This document shows, piece after piece, positions 25,645 to 34,677 of a stretch of 64,000 nt of DNA; position 1 is the first letter of the stretch; every line of letters begins with the position of its first letter. The translations under genes were made by a program, and so were the position numbers. The stretch comes from Nocardioides thalensis (GTDB lineage Bacteria > Actinomycetota > Actinomycetes > Propionibacteriales > Nocardioidaceae): positions 2,503,501 to 2,567,500 of the forward strand of contig NZ_JACCFP010000001.1 of NCBI RefSeq assembly GCF_013410655.1, given 5' to 3'. The notes below the pieces were generated by a model. That model ran no database searches. It had not been told where the DNA came from and saw nothing but the letters and a program-made list of their open reading frames with translations.

Positions 25645-26354
25645 GCCTCATCAGGGAACGCCGTGACGGCGGCACCGAGATCCTGCGCATCGACCGACCG
25701 GACCGGCGCAACGCCCTCGACACCGCGACGCTCCGGTTGCTCAACAAGACGCTGGCCGAGCTGTCGGACGACGCGGACCTCCGGGCGATCGTGCTCTCGA
25801 CGACGTCCACCACGGCCTTCTGTGCCGGCGCCGACGTCGGCGAGTCGCTGGATGCCGAGGGAGGCGTCGCCCGGATGGAGGCCTTTGCCGAGCTATACCG
25901 ACTCGTCGAGCACGTCCCGGTGCCGACGATCGCCGTGTGCGTGGGCAACTGCGTCGGCGCCGGAGCCGAGATCGTCGCCGGGTGCGACCTGCGGGTCGTC
26001 GGCGACAACCTGAAGCTGGCGTGGGCCGGTGCCCGCCTCGGCGTGCCGGTCGGTCCGGCACGGCTCTCGGGACTCGTCGGGCTCAGCCGCGCCAAGGAGC
26101 TGATCTACACCGGTCGACCCGTAAGCCCCGAGGAAGCGGTCGGCCTGGGGTTGGCCCGGGCGGTCGTGCCCGCCGCCGAGGCCGAGGCCGCCGCGATCGC
26201 GCTCGCGGAGGCCATCACGCGCCAGTCGGCCATCGGAGTGCGGACGCTCAAGGAGATGTTTCGCGAGCTGGAGCGGACGTCCGAGCGGATCGACTACGAG
26301 AACACCCGGCTGCTGACATTTCAGCGTGAGGGCGCCGGGCTTCCCCAGGCATGA
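25641..26354 (+). CDS. Enoyl-CoA hydratase/isomerase family protein
   Basis: A 237-residue crotonase-fold protein, last gene of the plus-strand operon. Oxyanion loops are visible in CAGADVGESLD and CVGNCVGAGAEIVAGCD. It is shorter than typical hydratases (about 255-260) and may act as an isomerase or ring-opening hydrolase rather than a classical hydratase. The ATG overlaps the flavoprotein stop. A convergent SDR gene ends 13 bases downstream; no terminator hairpin is evident. Confidence 0.83.
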   Translation: MSLIRERRDGGTEILRIDRPDRRNALDTATLRLLNKTLAELSDDADLRAIVLSTTSTTAFCAGADVGESLDAEGGVARMEAFAELYRLVEHVPVPTIAVCVGNCVGAGAEIVAGCDLRVVGDNLKLAWAGARLGVPVGPARLSGLVGLSRAKELIYTGRPVSPEEAVGLGLARAVVPAAEAEAAAIALAEAITRQSAIGVRTLKEMFRELERTSERIDYENTRLLTFQREGAGLPQA

Positions 26355-26367
26355 TCGCGCCCCGCCC

Positions 26368-27222
26368 TCAGTTCGCGGTCTCGGATTTGTTCTCGATGCG
26401 GTCGAGGTAGCGGCGGCGTACGGGTTCGTCGACGCGGGTGATCGCGGCGTCGTCGTGGGTGAGCCTGCGCAGGACGTTGAGCACCCGCTCTGGGACGAAC
26501 GGCACCGTCTTGGTCGCGAGCCCGACGTACGAAGGGACGGCGATCTCGGCCGCACGGGTCCGCACCGAGCCGACCACGGCCCGGGCGATGTCCTCGGGGT
26601 CGACTGTCGGCAGGACACCGAGGTCGATGCCGGAACTGAGCTCGGTGCGGACCGCGCTCGGCAGCACCGCGGTGACGCTGACACCGGTGCCCCCCATCTC
26701 GAGACGGGTGGCGGCCGTGAGGCCGACAGCCGCGAACTTGCTGGCGTTGTAGACCGCGAGGCCCTTCAGCGGGAACTTGCCCGCGAGGGAGGCGACGTTG
26801 ACCACGTGACCGCGGCCGCGCTCGACCATGCCGGGCAGCACGATCCGCATGCCGTTGATGACGCCGTGGACGTTGACGTCCATCGTCATCCGGTCGATCC
26901 GCTCGGTGCCCTCGAGAAAGGCGCCGTTCGGCATGATGCCGGCGTTGTTGACCAGGACGTCGACCGGCGAGCCGTGGTGCTCCTCGGCCGCGGCGACGAA
27001 CGTCTCGAAGGAGGTCGCGTCGGTGACGTCGAGCAGGTAGGCGCTGACCTGCGGGCCCAGGTCGGCGGCCGCCTCCTGGGCGAGCTCGAGGTCGAGGTCG
27101 CCGATCGCCACCTGGGCGCCTGCGGCGGCGAACTCGCGCGCGGTGGCCAGGCCGATGCCACGGGCAGCGCCGGTGATGACGACCAGCGCGCCGTCCAGGT
27201 CGATCGGGGTGAAGCGGCTCAT
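26368..27222 (-). CDS. Short-chain dehydrogenase/reductase
   Basis: A 284-residue classical SDR: TGAARGIGLA cofactor loop, NNAG at the fourth strand, and YNASKFA as the active-site Tyr-x3-Lys. The start at ATG 27222 overlaps the monooxygenase stop (ATGA), and the C-terminus has the extra tail (LRRLTHDDAAI) common to SDRs found beside mycobacterial flavin monooxygenases. It probably oxidises a secondary alcohol to the ketone used by the BVMO upstream in the same operon. Confidence 0.85.
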   Translation of the reverse strand: MSRFTPIDLDGALVVITGAARGIGLATAREFAAAGAQVAIGDLDLELAQEAAADLGPQVSAYLLDVTDATSFETFVAAAEEHHGSPVDVLVNNAGIMPNGAFLEGTERIDRMTMDVNVHGVINGMRIVLPGMVERGRGHVVNVASLAGKFPLKGLAVYNASKFAAVGLTAATRLEMGGTGVSVTAVLPSAVRTELSSGIDLGVLPTVDPEDIARAVVGSVRTRAAEIAVPSYVGLATKTVPFVPERVLNVLRRLTHDDAAITRVDEPVRRRYLDRIENKSETAN

Positions 27223-28697
27223 GCGGGGACCTCCTCGGTCGCGGAAGCGGTGGTGTAGGCGGCGACGTCGAAGCGGCTCACCCGGCGGACCAGGGCGCTG
27301 CTGGACCACGGCCACGCGAAGCTGTTGCGGCCGTTGGCGTCGCGGTAGTAGCTGTTGCAGGAGCTGGCGTTGTAGGCCGTGCCCTCGAGCGCGGCCTGCA
27401 CCTCGTCGACGTACGCCTGTTGGACCTCCGGTCGTACGTCGAGGACGAGGTCCTCCGCGCGGGCGGCGGTGATGGCGTCAACGATGTAGGAGACCTGGGC
27501 CTCGGTGATCTGGAACGCGGAGGTGTGCCCGGTGCCGAGGCTGGGCCCGAGGACGATGAACGCGTTGGGGAACCCGGACACGACCGTGCCGAGGTAGGCC
27601 TCGGGCGACCCGGCCCAGTGCTCGGCCAGCGAGCGGCCGTCGGCGCCGCGGACGAGCTCGGCGACCGGCATGTCGAGGATGTGGAACCCGGTGCCGAGGA
27701 TGATCGCGTCGACCTCGACGGCGGTTCCGTCGGCGCCGACGACGGTGGAGCCCTCGACCGAGCGGACTCCGGTGGCGTGCACCTCGACGTTCGTCCTGCC
27801 GAGGGTCTGGAGGTAGTTGTTGGAGAACAGGATCCGCTTGCAACCGATGAGGTAGGCCGGCGTCAGCTTCTCCCGCAGCTCGGTGTCGCGGACCGCCGCC
27901 CGCAGGTAGGCCTTGCCGAGCGCCTGGAGCGCGTGCATCAGCGGCCGCGGCCGGTGGAACGCGAGCCCCACGAGCTCCATCATCGAGTACTCCAGCCGCT
28001 TCACCGTCGCCGCGAGCAGCGGCACGTTGTGTAACGCCCACTGCTCCGGCCCGGGCACGGGGTGGTCGAGCTTCGGGAGGACCCAGTGCGCGGTGCGCTG
28101 GAAGAGGTGGAGCTCGGCGACGTCGGGCTGGATCTCCGGCACGAACTGGACGGCAGAGGCTCCGGTCCCGATCACGGCGACCCGCTTGCCGCGCAGGTCG
28201 TAGTCGTGGTTCCAGCGCGCGGAGTGGAACACCTCGCCCGGGAACGCGGACAGCCCCGGCACGTCGGGGATCTTGGGCTCGTTCCAGGGGCCGGCGGCCG
28301 AGACGAGGTAGGTCGCGGTGAGGTCGCCCGCGGAGGTCGCGATCCGCCACCGTCCGGCGGGACCGTCCCAGGCCGCCGACTCGACGGCGACGCCGAACCG
28401 GGTCACGTCGTCGAGCCCGTGGTCGCGGGCGACGGCGTCGACGTACGCGAGGATCTCGGCCTGGCCGGAGTAGACGCGCGACCAGCCGGTGTTGGGAGCG
28501 AACGAGTAGGAGTAGAGCCGGGACGGCACGTCGCACGCGCACCCGGGGTAGGTGTTGGCGCGCCAGGTGCCGCCGTAGGTCTCGGCCTTCTCGAGGACGA
28601 CGATGTCGGTGACCCCGGCGTCCCGCAGCCTGATGGCCGCGCAGATGCCGGAGATGCCGGCGCCGACGATGACGACCTCGTGGTGGGTGGTGCTCAT
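27219..28697 (-). CDS. Flavin-containing / Baeyer-Villiger monooxygenase (CHMO/HAPMO-like)
   Basis: A 492-residue NADPH- and FAD-dependent monooxygenase. FAD motif VVIVGAGISGICAA; GGTWRANTYPGCACDVPS; the BVMO fingerprint in FPGEVFHSARWNHD; second nucleotide motif VAVIGTGASAVQFVPE. This is a different subgroup from the EthA-like gene at 16137. It inserts oxygen next to a ketone. Joined by ATGA overlaps to the patatin gene before it and the SDR after it, forming an operon for ketone-to-ester conversion and hydrolysis. Confidence 0.87.
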   Translation of the reverse strand: MSTTHHEVVIVGAGISGICAAIRLRDAGVTDIVVLEKAETYGGTWRANTYPGCACDVPSRLYSYSFAPNTGWSRVYSGQAEILAYVDAVARDHGLDDVTRFGVAVESAAWDGPAGRWRIATSAGDLTATYLVSAAGPWNEPKIPDVPGLSAFPGEVFHSARWNHDYDLRGKRVAVIGTGASAVQFVPEIQPDVAELHLFQRTAHWVLPKLDHPVPGPEQWALHNVPLLAATVKRLEYSMMELVGLAFHRPRPLMHALQALGKAYLRAAVRDTELREKLTPAYLIGCKRILFSNNYLQTLGRTNVEVHATGVRSVEGSTVVGADGTAVEVDAIILGTGFHILDMPVAELVRGADGRSLAEHWAGSPEAYLGTVVSGFPNAFIVLGPSLGTGHTSAFQITEAQVSYIVDAITAARAEDLVLDVRPEVQQAYVDEVQAALEGTAYNASSCNSYYRDANGRNSFAWPWSSSALVRRVSRFDVAAYTTASATEEVPA

Positions 28698-29650
28698 GCG
28701 GTGGCTCCTGCTGTGTCGGCGGCGCGGACGGCTGCTGCGACCCGTGCCGGGAGGGCGCGGCGGGCCGCGACGATCGCGGCCTCCCGCCGGGCGATGTCCA
28801 TGAAGTTCGGTCCCATCGCGGCCAGCTCGTCGGCGCCCGGCTCCACCCGGATCACGCGGATGCCGGCGTCACGGAGCATCGCGACCTCGCGGTCGAGCCC
28901 GCGGGTCATCTGGCTGCGCAGCAGCCGCTCGAGCCGGGACAGGCCGGTGCCCGGGACGCCGCCGTGGGTGGTCATCGGCGCCACGACGACGACCTCGTCG
29001 ACCTCCCGGCCCAGCAGGAGGTCGGCCGAGACCGAGGAGACCGCTCCGCCGTCGACATAGCTCCGGCCGCCGATCCCGACGGGAGGGAACCAGCCCGGGA
29101 TGGCCCACGACGCGGCGACCGCGTCACCGAGGTCTGCGCTGGGCGCGTCGGCGTCACCGAAGGCCACCCGCCGACCGGTGCGGGCGTCCGCGGCGACGAT
29201 CAGCGTGTCCGGATGAATCGTCCAGCCGGTAGCGGGGTCGGCCAGCACCTCCCCGAAGGCACGCAGCCAGGAGGCGTCCGCGCTGCCCCGCGGCAGCAAC
29301 CCGGCGACCGCCGTGTACGCCGAGCCGCCGCGGATGCCCGCCCGCACCAGGCCCCAGGCCGGGACACCGATCGCCGGAAACCGCGGCAGGTGCCCGGGAT
29401 GGGTGTCGAGGTGCCCGGTGAGAAGGGAGTCCGCCCCGGGCTCGTGGTCCAGCGCGGCGAGGAGGTCCGCCGTAGACCGGCCGGAGCCGATGGCGGCGAC
29501 CAGCTCCGCCCCGGCCGAGGTGCCGACCAGGGTGTGGGCGTCGCGGACGTCCCAGTCGAGGGCACGTTCCAGCTCGGACAGCGCCACGGCCGTCCAGGCG
29601 AGCCCGAGGGTGCCGCCGCAGCCGATGGCGAGTGCACGTCGCGTCGTCAT
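28694..29650 (-). CDS. Patatin-like phospholipase / acyl hydrolase
   Basis: A 318-residue patatin-family hydrolase. Glycine-rich oxyanion loop GCGGTLGLAW, nucleophile Ser in GTSAGAE (GXSXG), and the catalytic Asp in YVDGGAVSS are all present, so it should be active. Start at ATG 29650, just outside the palindromic operator. First gene of the operon, followed by the BVMO; it may hydrolyse the ester formed, or act on membrane lipids. Confidence 0.85.
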   Translation of the reverse strand: MTTRRALAIGCGGTLGLAWTAVALSELERALDWDVRDAHTLVGTSAGAELVAAIGSGRSTADLLAALDHEPGADSLLTGHLDTHPGHLPRFPAIGVPAWGLVRAGIRGGSAYTAVAGLLPRGSADASWLRAFGEVLADPATGWTIHPDTLIVAADARTGRRVAFGDADAPSADLGDAVAASWAIPGWFPPVGIGGRSYVDGGAVSSVSADLLLGREVDEVVVVAPMTTHGGVPGTGLSRLERLLRSQMTRGLDREVAMLRDAGIRVIRVEPGADELAAMGPNFMDIARREAAIVAARRALPARVAAAVRAADTAGATA

Positions 29651-29665
29651 ACTTCGGATACTAAC

Positions 29666-29679
29666 GGTATTCGAATACC
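29666..29679. promoter_or_regulatory. Perfect 14-base palindrome GGTATTCGAATACC (TetR operator candidate)
   Basis: This perfect palindrome sits in the 57-base gap between the divergent patatin and TetR genes, flanked by further imperfect copies (GATACTAACGGTA and ACGGTAGTCC). Position and symmetry fit a TetR-type operator controlling both directions. Confidence 0.7.
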
Positions 29680-29707
29680 AACGGTAGTCCGATGCTAGGA
29701 TTTCTTC

Positions 29708-30319
29708 GTGAGCCGGATCAGCCGCAAGGAGTCCCACGCCCGCACCCGCGAGGCTCTGGTGACGACCGCCAAGCAGCTGTTCCTCGAGCAGGGCTACAAC
29801 GTCACCTCGCTCGAGAAGGTCGCCACCGAGGCGGGGTTCTCCAAGGGCGCGGTCTACTCCAACTTCGGCACCAAGTACGAGCTCGGCCTCGCCGTGCTCG
29901 ATGCGGTCCGCGAGGACCGGGTCGTGTCCCTGGCCGCCGCGATCGACGGACTGACAGAGGTCGAGGAGCAGCTCGACGCGTTCGCCGTCTGGGCCGACGC
30001 CAACATCGGTGACGTCGGCTGGACAACGCTCGAGGTCGAGTTCGCCACCAGCAACCGGCACGTGGCCGGGGCGACTGCGCAGCTCGCCGAGCGGCGCCGG
30101 GCAGTGACCGCGGCGATCGCGGACCTGATCGAGCGCCAGGCCGCCGACCTCGGACTGACCCTCCCGATGCCGGCCGAGGACGCGGCCGTGACCCTGCTGT
30201 CGCTCGGTATCGGCCTCGGCGTGCAGCGAGCCTTCGACCCCGAGCTCCCCATCACCTCGCTGGTCGACCTGCTGCGCCAGCTCTACGTCCGGCAGCCCGC
30301 GCCGCAACGGCACGAGTGA
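29708..30319 (+). CDS. TetR-family transcriptional regulator
   Basis: A 203-residue TetR protein with the DNA-binding helix-turn-helix at about residues 28-52 (TSLEKVATEAGFSKGAVYSNF), a GTG start, and an effector domain rich in Ala and Glu. Divergent from the patatin-BVMO-SDR operon across a gap filled by a 14-base palindrome, so it most likely represses that operon and itself. Ligand unknown. Confidence 0.88.
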   Translation: MSRISRKESHARTREALVTTAKQLFLEQGYNVTSLEKVATEAGFSKGAVYSNFGTKYELGLAVLDAVREDRVVSLAAAIDGLTEVEEQLDAFAVWADANIGDVGWTTLEVEFATSNRHVAGATAQLAERRRAVTAAIADLIERQAADLGLTLPMPAEDAAVTLLSLGIGLGVQRAFDPELPITSLVDLLRQLYVRQPAPQRHE

Positions 30320-30356
30320 CCCGGGCCGGCGGCGCCGGGCTCAGCTCAGTCCCGCG

Positions 30357-31226
30357 TCAGCCGCCCTGCCCGCGCGCCGCGGCGGAGTCCTTGGTCGCGC
30401 GGTGGGCGATCGCCATCCCGAGGTCGCTGAGCCGTGGCGCGACCAGGTTGAACACCTCATAGGCGTCGGCGAACAGCGTGTTCACGGTCAGCGGCCGGTC
30501 CTCGAGCGCACGCACCACCCGCTCGGCGACGGTCTCGGGCGAGAGGCCGCGACCGGCGTACGCCTCCGTGGGGGCGGTCATCGCGGTGTCGACGGTCGAC
30601 ACCCGCATGTTGGTGAACGTGACGTTGTCGAAGAACGCCTCCCGCCCGGCGATGCGGGAGAACACGTCGAGCGCCGCCTTGGAGGCGATGTAGGGGGCGA
30701 ACTTGGGCGCCTTGATCTGCACTCCCCAGGTGAGGATGTTGACGACGTGCCCGAACTTCTGGGCGCGCATCGCCGGCAGCAGCCCCATGGTCAGGCGCAC
30801 CGGACCGAAGTAGTTGACGGCCATCGTCCGCTCGAAGTCGTGGAACCGGTCGTAGGTCAGGTCGAGCGACCGCCGGATCGAGCGGCCCGCGTTGTTGACC
30901 AGGTAGTCGACGGCGCCGTATGCCTCGAGGGCGTCGGCGACCAGTGCGTCGACGGCCGGGCCGTCGGTGAGGTCACAGGGAAAGACGTCCGCCGCTCCCC
31001 CAGCCTTCTCGATCTCGGCGCGGACCTCCTTGAGCGCGTCGGCGCGTCGCGCGACGAGGACCACGCGGGCACCGCGCCGCGCGGTGGCGAGCGCGGTCGC
31101 CCTGCCGATGCCCGACGAGGCGCCGGTGATCATCACGACGCGGCCGTCGAGCGGGCTCGGAGCGCCGGTGACGCGGCGCAGGACCCGCGCGGCAGCGGCG
31201 CGAGGGGTCTGGACGATGAGCTTCAC
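30357..31226 (-). CDS. Short-chain dehydrogenase/reductase
   Basis: A 289-residue SDR. The cofactor loop TGASSGIGRAT is at about residues 34-44, NNAG near 108 and YIASKAA carries the active-site Tyr and Lys. The N-terminal 25 residues (KLIVQTPRAAAARVLRRVTG) are an extension seen in SDRs placed next to mycobacterial fatty-acid genes. GTG start with GAGGAG upstream. It follows the TetR gene at 31276 by 49 bases on the same strand and may be cotranscribed with it. Confidence 0.85.
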   Translation of the reverse strand: MKLIVQTPRAAAARVLRRVTGAPSPLDGRVVMITGASSGIGRATALATARRGARVVLVARRADALKEVRAEIEKAGGAADVFPCDLTDGPAVDALVADALEAYGAVDYLVNNAGRSIRRSLDLTYDRFHDFERTMAVNYFGPVRLTMGLLPAMRAQKFGHVVNILTWGVQIKAPKFAPYIASKAALDVFSRIAGREAFFDNVTFTNMRVSTVDTAMTAPTEAYAGRGLSPETVAERVVRALEDRPLTVNTLFADAYEVFNLVAPRLSDLGMAIAHRATKDSAAARGQGG

Positions 31227-31275
31227 GGGTTCTCCTCAGGTCTCGCGGCTCACGCTAGTGGTCGCGCCACCGACG

Positions 31276-31872
31276 TCACTCCTCGAGCCGGTCGAGGATC
31301 ATCAGTGCGGCCCGCTGCACGTGCCGGGTCCGGTCATCGTCGGCGACCCCCTGCAGGCTGAACCCCCAGTGGCCCTCGAAGAGGCAGGCCAGCGCGTAAG
31401 CGCTCGCGGCGACGGCAGGAGCAGGGGCTCCCGGATGCTCCTCCGCGAGCTGCGCCTCGAGGTCGGGGAGCCAGCGGCTGTCCCAGAGCTCACGCATGCG
31501 CGCGGCCACCTCGGGATCGCGCGCGCTCAGCGTGACGAGCTCCTTCCACACGACGAGGTCGTCGCGGCTCTGGTAGGCCCCCGGCGCGAGCATCATCCCC
31601 ACCCGCTCGCGCAGCGAGTGCTCTCCCGAGCCGCGGTGCAGGATCTCGGTGCCGACGTCCCCCATCGCGTGGTCGATGAACGCCGAGATCAGCTCCTCCC
31701 GCGACCCGAAGTAGTGCAGCACGAGCGTGCGCCGCAGGCCAGCCTCCTCCGCGACCTTGGCGAAGGTGACGCCGGCCAGGCCCTCGCGGGCGACGACGGC
31801 GACGGTCGCCCGCAGGATCTCGGCACTCCGCTCCTGCACCTTGCTCGGGCGCCCGACCTGCTTTACTGTCAT
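31276..31872 (-). CDS. TetR-family transcriptional regulator
   Basis: A 198-residue TetR protein; helix-turn-helix at about residues 30-55 (VTFAKVAEEAGLRRTLVLHYF). Start taken at ATG 31872; an in-frame TTG at 31881 would add three residues. The start codon lies inside a perfect 14-base palindrome, so binding would block its own transcription and that of the divergent BVMO gene at 31917. Confidence 0.87.
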   Translation of the reverse strand: MTVKQVGRPSKVQERSAEILRATVAVVAREGLAGVTFAKVAEEAGLRRTLVLHYFGSREELISAFIDHAMGDVGTEILHRGSGEHSLRERVGMMLAPGAYQSRDDLVVWKELVTLSARDPEVAARMRELWDSRWLPDLEAQLAEEHPGAPAPAVAASAYALACLFEGHWGFSLQGVADDDRTRHVQRAALMILDRLEE

Positions 31873-31878
31873 GACAGT
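31865..31878. promoter_or_regulatory. Perfect 14-base palindrome ACTGTCATGACAGT overlapping the tetR start
   Basis: The palindrome contains the start codon of the minus-strand TetR gene and lies 38 bases before the divergent BVMO gene. It is the best operator candidate for this regulator. Flanking bases (TTT and CAA) continue the symmetry with one mismatch. Confidence 0.65.
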
Positions 31879-31916
31879 CAATCTATCCGAAGGGCACGCT
31901 GACCACCAGCACCACC

Positions 31917-33359
31917 ATGAACCCCTCGATCATCATCATCGGCACCGGCTTCGGCGGCATCGCCGTGGCGATCCAGCTCAAGCAGGCGGGCTTCGACGAC
32001 ATCGTCATGCTGGAGAAGGCCGACGACGTCGGCGGTGTCTGGCGCGAGAACACCTACCCCGGCGCGGCGTGCGACGTGCCGACTCCGCTGTACTCGTACT
32101 CGTTCGAGCGCAACCCGGCCTGGCCGCGCCGCTTCGCCCCGCAGGACTCGATCCTCGGCTACATCCACCACGTGGTCGACAAGTACGACGTCCGCCGGCA
32201 CATGCGGTTCGGCGCGGAGGTGGCACGCTGCGACTGGAGCGACGCGGACCACCGGTGGACGGTCACCCTCGCGTCCGGCGAGCAGGTCACCGGCGACGTG
32301 CTGGTGCCCGCGGTCGGGCAGCTGTCGCGGCCGGCGTACCCCTCGATCCCGGGGCGCTCGACCTTCGAGGGGACGACGTTCCACTCCGCCGAGTGGGACC
32401 ACGACGCCGACCTGGCGGGCAAGCGGGTCGCCGTCATCGGCACCGGCGCGAGCGCCATCCAGTTCGTGCCGGCGATCCAGCCTGAGGTCGGCTCGCTCAC
32501 CCTGTTCCAGCGCACCCCGCCCTACATCGCGCCGCGCAACGACGCCGCCTACGGACCGCGGCACCACTCGCTCTTCCGCCGGGTCCCGGCCGTGCAGCTC
32601 GGGGAGCGGCTGGCGTGGTGGGCGCTGATGGAGACCCTCACCACCGGGTTCGTCTACTCCCCCGCCGTCGGCCGGGTCTTCCAGGCCTACTCGCGCCGGC
32701 ACATGAAGAAGCAGACCGCGTCCCGCCCCGGCCTGTTCGAGAAGGTGTGGCCCGACTACCCGTTCGGCTGCAAGCGCATCCTGCTCTCCGACGAGTACCT
32801 GCCCGCCCTCGCGCAGCCCAACGTCGAGGTGGTCACGACCGGCATCACTGCGATCGAGCCCGCGGGCGTCCGCACCGCCGACGGCACCCTCCACGAGGTC
32901 GGCGTGATCATCTACGGCACCGGCTTCGCGGCCACCGACTTCCTCGCGCCGATGGACGTCACCGGCGCCGACGGCGTCGCCCTCGACAAGGTGTGGTCGG
33001 AGGGCGCGCACGCCTACTACGGGCTCACCGTGCCGGGGTTCCCGAACATGCCGATGATCTACGGGCCCAACACCAACACCGGCGGCGGGTCGATCCTCTA
33101 CTTCCTCGAGACCCAGGCCCGCTACGTCGGGCAGTACGTCGAGCACGTCGCCCGCGTGGGCCGACCGATCGACATACGTCCTGAGGTGGCGGAGGAGTTC
33201 GACCGGGCCACGCAGGACCGGCTCGCCGACAGCGTGTGGACGCGCTGCTCCTCGTGGTACCGAAACGCGCACGGCCGGGTCACGACCAACTGGCCGGGCA
33301 TCTCCCTGGAGTACCGCCGCAACGCCGTCTTCGACAGCGCCGACTACGTGGTGCGCTGA
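31917..33359 (+). CDS. Flavin-containing / Baeyer-Villiger monooxygenase
   Basis: A 480-residue FAD/NADPH monooxygenase. FAD motif IIIIGTGFGGIAVA; GGVWRENTYPGAACDVPT; BVMO fingerprint FEGTTFHSAEWDHD; NADPH motif VAVIGTGASAIQFVPA. The third BVMO in the window and closest in pattern to the one at 27219. Divergent from a TetR gene with a shared palindrome. Its last 16 bases overlap the convergent sigma-factor gene. Confidence 0.86.
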   Translation: MNPSIIIIGTGFGGIAVAIQLKQAGFDDIVMLEKADDVGGVWRENTYPGAACDVPTPLYSYSFERNPAWPRRFAPQDSILGYIHHVVDKYDVRRHMRFGAEVARCDWSDADHRWTVTLASGEQVTGDVLVPAVGQLSRPAYPSIPGRSTFEGTTFHSAEWDHDADLAGKRVAVIGTGASAIQFVPAIQPEVGSLTLFQRTPPYIAPRNDAAYGPRHHSLFRRVPAVQLGERLAWWALMETLTTGFVYSPAVGRVFQAYSRRHMKKQTASRPGLFEKVWPDYPFGCKRILLSDEYLPALAQPNVEVVTTGITAIEPAGVRTADGTLHEVGVIIYGTGFAATDFLAPMDVTGADGVALDKVWSEGAHAYYGLTVPGFPNMPMIYGPNTNTGGGSILYFLETQARYVGQYVEHVARVGRPIDIRPEVAEEFDRATQDRLADSVWTRCSSWYRNAHGRVTTNWPGISLEYRRNAVFDSADYVVR

Positions 33360-34633
33360 GGCTCCCCACCGGCGGGACGGTTCGCCGACTCCTCGGCGCG
33401 GGCGAGCAGGATCGCCCGCTCGCTGTCGTTGCGGGTCAGCGCCGCCGCCTCGCGGAAGGAGACCGCCGCGTCGGCGTGCCGGCCGAGCCGGGCGAGCAGG
33501 TCGGCGCGGACGCTCGGCAGCAGGTGCGAGCCGCCCAGCGCGCCCGCGGGCAGCGCGTCGAGCACCGCCAGGCCGGCGGCGGGGTCGGACGCGCGACCGA
33601 GCGCGACGGCCCGGTTGACCTCCACGATCGGGCCCGGCGCCGCTTCGGCCAGCACCTCGTAGAGGCCGGCGATCGCACGCCAGTCGGTGTCCTCCGGGGT
33701 GGCCGCCCGCGCGTGGCAGGAGGCGATCGCCGCCTGGAGGTAGTAGCGGCCGACCGGCTTCCCGCGCGCGGCGAACGACTCGGCGCGCCCGAGCGCGGCG
33801 AGCCCGCGCCGGATCAGGAGCTCGTCCCACCTGCTGCGGTCCTGGTCGTCGAGCAGCACCGGCCGGCCGTCGGCGTCGACCCGCGCCGACGAACGCGACG
33901 CCTGCAGCTCCAGCAGCGCCTGGAGTCCGTGCACCTCCGGCTCGTCGGGCACCAGCTCGGCGAGCATCCTCGCCAGCCGGATCGCCTCGTTGGCGAGCTC
34001 GGGACGCATCCAGTCGTCCCCGGCTGTGGCGGCGTACCCCTCGTTGAAGATCAGGTAGACCACCGCCATCACGTCGTCGAGCCGAGCCGTGCGCTCGTCG
34101 CCGACCGGCAGCTCGAAGTCCGCGCGCGCCTCCGCGAGCGTCCGCTTCGCCCGGGAGATCCGCTGCGCCATCGTGGACTCGCTGGCGAGGAACGCGCGGG
34201 CGATCTCGGCGGTCGTGAGGCCGCCGACGAGCCGGAGCGTCAGCGCCGCCCGTGACTCGGGCGTCAGCTCCGGGTGGCACGACAAGAAGATCAGCCGGAG
34301 GACGTCGTCCTCGATGAAGTCCACCTGCGAGGTGAAGTCGGGCATGCCGTCCTCCTCTCGCAGTCCGTGGCCGAGCTCTGCGGTCTTGCGGCGCAGGTTC
34401 TCGGACCGTCGGAACGTGTCGACGGCGCGACGCTTGGCGGTGGTCATCAGCCACGCCGCGGGATTGGCGGGTACGCCGTCGGTCGGCCAGCTCTCGAGCG
34501 CGCTCACGAGCGCGTCCTGGGCGAGGTCCTCGGCCAGCTCGAGGTCGCGGGTGATCCGGGTCAGGGCGCCGACCAGCCGGGCGGACTCCTCACGCCAGGT
34601 CGTGGTGACGGCGTCCGCGGTGGTCTCGGGCAT
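33344..34633 (-). CDS. ECF RNA polymerase sigma factor, ECF42-like with long C-terminal extension
   Basis: A 429-residue sigma factor. Residues about 10-80 match sigma region 2 (LAEDLAQDALVSALESWP), residues 115-170 region 4 (ESRAALTLRLVGGLTTAEIARAFL), and the remaining 240 residues form a helical, TPR-like extension containing YLIFNEGYAATAGDDW, a landmark of the ECF42 group. These sigma factors are cotranscribed with a DGPF protein instead of an anti-sigma factor, as here. They are reported to need the extension for activity. ATG start at 34633; 44 bases after the DGPF gene. Confidence 0.87.
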   Translation of the reverse strand: MPETTADAVTTTWREESARLVGALTRITRDLELAEDLAQDALVSALESWPTDGVPANPAAWLMTTAKRRAVDTFRRSENLRRKTAELGHGLREEDGMPDFTSQVDFIEDDVLRLIFLSCHPELTPESRAALTLRLVGGLTTAEIARAFLASESTMAQRISRAKRTLAEARADFELPVGDERTARLDDVMAVVYLIFNEGYAATAGDDWMRPELANEAIRLARMLAELVPDEPEVHGLQALLELQASRSSARVDADGRPVLLDDQDRSRWDELLIRRGLAALGRAESFAARGKPVGRYYLQAAIASCHARAATPEDTDWRAIAGLYEVLAEAAPGPIVEVNRAVALGRASDPAAGLAVLDALPAGALGGSHLLPSVRADLLARLGRHADAAVSFREAAALTRNDSERAILLARAEESANRPAGGEPQRTT

Positions 34634-34677
34634 GCGGCCAGACTATTGCCGGCCGCATGCCCGTCTGCAGGCGACGC

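Noticed and set aside
31878..34454. An 858-residue open frame on the minus strand
   Set aside because: Antisense to the BVMO at 31917 and out of frame with the sigma factor at 33344; no domain visible.
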